7,551 nucleotides of DNA. Source: an uncultured Clostridia bacterium (GTDB taxonomy: Bacteria > Bacillota > Clostridia > Lachnospirales > Lachnospiraceae). The stretch lies in NCBI GenBank assembly GCA_945622055.1, contig CALZBV010000120.1, positions 1 through 7,551 on the forward strand. The letters are read 5' to 3'. A model generated the notes under the pieces. That model was not told where the DNA came from. It saw only the letters and a list, made by a program, of their open reading frames with translations, and ran no database searches. The position numbers were made by a program, and so were the translations under genes. Below are positions 4,872 through 7,551 of the stretch, one piece after another; position 1 is the first letter of the stretch, and each line of letters starts with the position of its first letter.

Positions 4872-7551
4872 TCTGTATCACCTCCGTCTCTGAATCCGGC
4901 AAAAGCTTTGAAAGAAGACTTTCCATCGTATCATAATCAAAATCCTCCGCCGCCGAAATCACCTGATGCAACAGTTCCTGCTCTTCCTCCGTAAGTTCAA
5001 CGGTACGAAGGCCTTCCTTTGCCGCCTCAACAACCATATCGCCGTCAAATGCTTCACCGGCCTGTTTCATTTTTTCCAGTAATGGCCTGATATCTGCCGT
5101 CTTTTCACACTGGTCCTCCTGCGGCAAATCCTCCTCCGGTTCTCTCTGATTTCCGTATTCCTGAAGAATCCGGCTGCCTTCCTCAAGCACCTTCCCATAC
5201 ATCTCCATCAGCGCTTCATGATGCTCTTCTATGTAATCATAATCGCCGGCCTTCCCACTCATTTCAAGATTCTTGGCATTCTCTGACAGCTCCGTTGCAC
5301 CAATGGATAAAGACGAGCTTTTTAACGCATGGACCTCAATTACATAATTCTTCCAGTCCTTTGCCGCAAACAATTCAAGAATCTGTTCGCGCTTCTCTAT
5401 TCCCTTCTTCACATACACCGAAAGAATATCCAGATAAGTGCTCAGGCTGTTTCCCATATAAACCAGCCCTGTTTTCACATCAATCAGTCTGTCTTCCCTC
5501 TCGGAAAGAACCTCTGTCATCACCTGTTCCTGTACCGTCTGCTGCTCCAGTTCATTCGTTTTGACGATATATTTCTGCGGAAGATGCTGTCGCAGGATGC
5601 GGTCCAGTGCAGAAAGCTCAATCGGCTTCGCCAGAAATCCCTGAAACCCGTTCTTTATAAACATCTCTCTTGCCTCTGCAACCGCATTGGCAGTCAGCGC
5701 CACGATTGGAAGTTCCTTGTAATAAGTGTCTGTCTTGCTTCGTATCAGCTGTACCGTTTCCACACCGTCCATCTCCGGCATCATATGATCCATAAACACA
5801 AGGTCATAATCTTTTGAGCTAAGCATCCGGATTGCATCAAAACCACTGTCTGCCGTAAACAGCTGCATCTTGTAAGGCTGCATGATACCGACTGCGACCT
5901 GAAGGTTCACTGCATTGTCATCCACAATCAGCACACGTGCCCTCGGTGCCGTAAATGCTGTCGTATATCCCTTTGCCATCTGCTGGTCAATCACGGCCGA
6001 GTCATGGTTGAAGATTCCCGCAAGCGGAATCTCATAAACCGGCTTGTAGATACAGTGCATGTTATGCGGAACAACGATACCATCCCGTCGGTTCTGAACG
6101 ATTACTATCTTCACTTTGTTTGCAATCGACTCAAAATAGGACCGGTGCGCAAGGTATTCCTCCTTACCGATAAAGCAGTGGGAAATCGATCCATGCCCCG
6201 TCCGCAGCTTCAGTTCATCAAAGTTCCTGCAGATAACATGCTTGACCTGCATGGAATTCCCGATTACAGCAAGAAAATTTTTGTACTCTGCCTTTACCGC
6301 AGGATTTTCGAATTTTGCCACATCAATATAGCATGCTGCGTTAATCTCATCCGCATTTTCCACGGAAACAAACGGTGCCTTATCCGTCACTCCGAGCGGA
6401 AGAGAAAATCGGAATTCCGAACCCTTTCCGTATTCACTCTGAACATTGATAAAGCCACCCATCTGCGTTAACAGACGCTTCGTAATTACCAGCCCGAGAC
6501 CGGTTCCCTCCACAGAGCGGTTCTTTTTGGTATCCACCTGCTGAAAGCTGCTGAACAGCTTTTCCAGATCCTCTTTTTTGATTCCGATTCCGGAATCCTT
6601 TATACTGACATCCAGATTGATTCCGTATTTCCGCACCGTCTTTTTCACCAGCAGTACCACAACACCTTCATTGGTATACTTGATTGCATTCGTAATCAGG
6701 TTTATCATAATTTGCCGGATTCGCAGCTCATCCCCCACCAGACGTCTCGGAATACTCGGATCCACCTGGACCAGAAACTCCAGCTTCTTATCCCCCATAC
6801 GTGTCATCGTCATGTTTACCACGTCATTTAAGGTGGAGGAGAGGTCAAATTCCTCCTGCGCAATCTCCATTTTTCCGGATTCAATCTTTGAAAAATCCAG
6901 AATATCATTGATGATTGCCAGAAGATTACGCCCCGAATTCTGAATCTGATTGCAGTAGCTGCGCACATTCGGGGAAAGGTCTCTCTCTCTCAGTGCCAGC
7001 TCACACATTCCGATAATGGCATTCATCGGCGTCCGGATTTCATGGCTCATATTTGCCAGAAATTCCGATTTGGAGTGCTCCGCTCTTTCCGCCCGTCTTG
7101 CCGTTTCACTCAGTATTTTCTTTTCCTTGTCATCTCTCCGTGCGTTAAGAATCAGCGTTCCCGCAGTCCCGCTCAGCAAAAAAACCGCCATACAGAATTC
7201 CGACACATCTCCCTGTCCGGACAACTTCACCACCCGGAATGCCGTGCAGTGCAGGACAAGTGTCAGTAAGGAAAGAGTCAGATGAAATACAACCAGACCG
7301 GTGCTCTGGTAAAAGGAAATCAGCATCACACTGCCGGAAAGCATCATACACTCAACAAAATAATCCTGTACATAGAGTCCCCCAAGAAAAATCGTAATGC
7401 TGGAGCAGACCGAAAAAATCACGGACTGAAGCCTGAACGGAACACGTTTGTCAACCGCCGTCAGAATAATAACTGCCATCTGAACCCAGATAACAACATA
7501 AACATACTGCGGCCACTCCTCCATCGCTCCGATTACGGTCAGAATCACCGC
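4864..7551 (-). CDS. Membrane-bound hybrid sensor histidine kinase (HisKA-HATPase-pseudoREC-REC-HPt), 5' end beyond window
   Basis: A hybrid kinase passing phosphate His to Asp to His within one protein. Numbering is from the GTG at 7546-7548; the frame remains open to the edge, so the true start is probably outside. About five hydrophobic helices are visible (roughly 16-32, 42-60, 65-80, 84-103, 117-134) with no large extracellular domain. Then come the HisKA H-box with His169 in FLANMSHEIRTP, and the ATPase N-box (Asn283, Asn287), G1 DSGIG (318-322) and G2 GTGLGL (348-353). Residues about 403-515 look like a receiver lacking its phospho-Asp. The canonical receiver (537-656) has Asp543/Asp544, Asp587, Thr619 and Lys641. 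An HPt domain follows (about 685-790) with His740 in HALKS. An acidic hinge (801-812) leads to a helical tail (818-883) holding two similar 36-residue-spaced units. The signal and output are unknown. No separate response regulator is visible; the DegV gene overlaps its 3' end. Confidence 0.93.
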   Translation of the reverse strand, partial: AVILTVIGAMEEWPQYVYVVIWVQMAVIILTAVDKRVPFRLQSVIFSVCSSITIFLGGLYVQDYFVECMMLSGSVMLISFYQSTGLVVFHLTLSLLTLVLHCTAFRVVKLSGQGDVSEFCMAVFLLSGTAGTLILNARRDDKEKKILSETARRAERAEHSKSEFLANMSHEIRTPMNAIIGMCELALRERDLSPNVRSYCNQIQNSGRNLLAIINDILDFSKIESGKMEIAQEEFDLSSTLNDVVNMTMTRMGDKKLEFLVQVDPSIPRRLVGDELRIRQIMINLITNAIKYTNEGVVVLLVKKTVRKYGINLDVSIKDSGIGIKKEDLEKLFSSFQQVDTKKNRSVEGTGLGLVITKRLLTQMGGFINVQSEYGKGSEFRFSLPLGVTDKAPFVSVENADEINAACYIDVAKFENPAVKAEYKNFLAVIGNSMQVKHVICRNFDELKLRTGHGSISHCFIGKEEYLAHRSYFESIANKVKIVIVQNRRDGIVVPHNMHCIYKPVYEIPLAGIFNHDSAVIDQQMAKGYTTAFTAPRARVLIVDDNAVNLQVAVGIMQPYKMQLFTADSGFDAIRMLSSKDYDLVFMDHMMPEMDGVETVQLIRSKTDTYYKELPIVALTANAVAEAREMFIKNGFQGFLAKPIELSALDRILRQHLPQKYIVKTNELEQQTVQEQVMTEVLSEREDRLIDVKTGLVYMGNSLSTYLDILSVYVKKGIEKREQILELFAAKDWKNYVIEVHALKSSSLSIGATELSENAKNLEMSGKAGDYDYIEEHHEALMEMYGKVLEEGSRILQEYGNQREPEEDLPQEDQCEKTADIRPLLEKMKQAGEAFDGDMVVEAAKEGLRTVELTEEEQELLHQVISAAEDFDYDTMESLLSKLLPDSETEVIQNA
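4878..4885 (-). promoter_or_regulatory. Ribosome binding site of the DegV gene inside the kinase 3' end
   Basis: GGAGGTGA on the minus strand, 6 bases before the ATG at 4869-4871, is a near-perfect match to the 16S rRNA tail. It lies within the last codons of the kinase gene, whose TAA stop is at 4864-4866. This arrangement favours translational coupling. Confidence 0.85.

Noticed and set aside
6004..6471. 155-codon plus-strand frame opposite the kinase
   Set aside because: It is antisense to the kinase's pseudo-receiver and ATPase regions, with no recognisable motif or ribosome site.
7546..7548. GTG as the true start of the histidine kinase
   Set aside because: The frame continues to the window edge and no ribosome site can be seen. 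The gene is more safely treated as 5' truncated.

Overview
The window looks like chromosomal DNA from an anaerobic Firmicute, most probably a Lachnospiraceae-type Clostridium relative. This is inferred from the style of the proteins: a glycogen phosphorylase with an NYCVxNAEW segment, a lipoprotein amidase whose domain carries an EPVGPGAAETK insert, and a hybrid kinase with an acidic hinge and helical tail. Strong GGAGG ribosome binding sites and moderate GC fit as well. All five recognisable genes are on the minus strand, so transcription runs from high to low coordinates. No RNA gene, insertion sequence, CRISPR array or phage gene is visible, and no gene-free stretch exceeds about 160 bases.

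In order of transcription, a large membrane-bound hybrid sensor histidine kinase (7551 to 4864, its 5' end cut by the window edge) comes first. It overlaps by 8 bases a divergent DegV-family protein (4871-3999), a fold known for binding fatty acids. The DegV ribosome binding site lies inside the end of the kinase gene, so the two are probably translationally coupled. After a T-rich stretch that may combine a weak terminator with the next promoter, glycogen phosphorylase glgP follows (3859-1424). Its leader holds a perfect 9-bp palindrome. A strong hairpin terminator (stem 1341-1371) follows glgP.

Next is a lipoprotein N-acetylmuramoyl-L-alanine amidase (1305-244). It starts at TTG and carries fourteen tandem TxxP tetrapeptides between the membrane anchor and the catalytic domain. 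No promoter of its own is evident. Finally, the first 28 codons of a dGTP triphosphohydrolase (dgt) run off the left edge (86-1), behind a consensus -10 box.

Functionally the region is a signalling pair (kinase plus putative lipid-binding partner), a glycogen-degrading enzyme, a cell-wall hydrolase and a nucleotide-pool enzyme. Only the kinase and the DegV protein are clearly tied together. I do not see an entirely new system. The points most worth a second look are the kinase-DegV coupling with altered DegV ligand residues, the kinase's decayed receiver domain and duplicated tail motif, the glgP leader palindrome, and the variable-looking repeat in the amidase.
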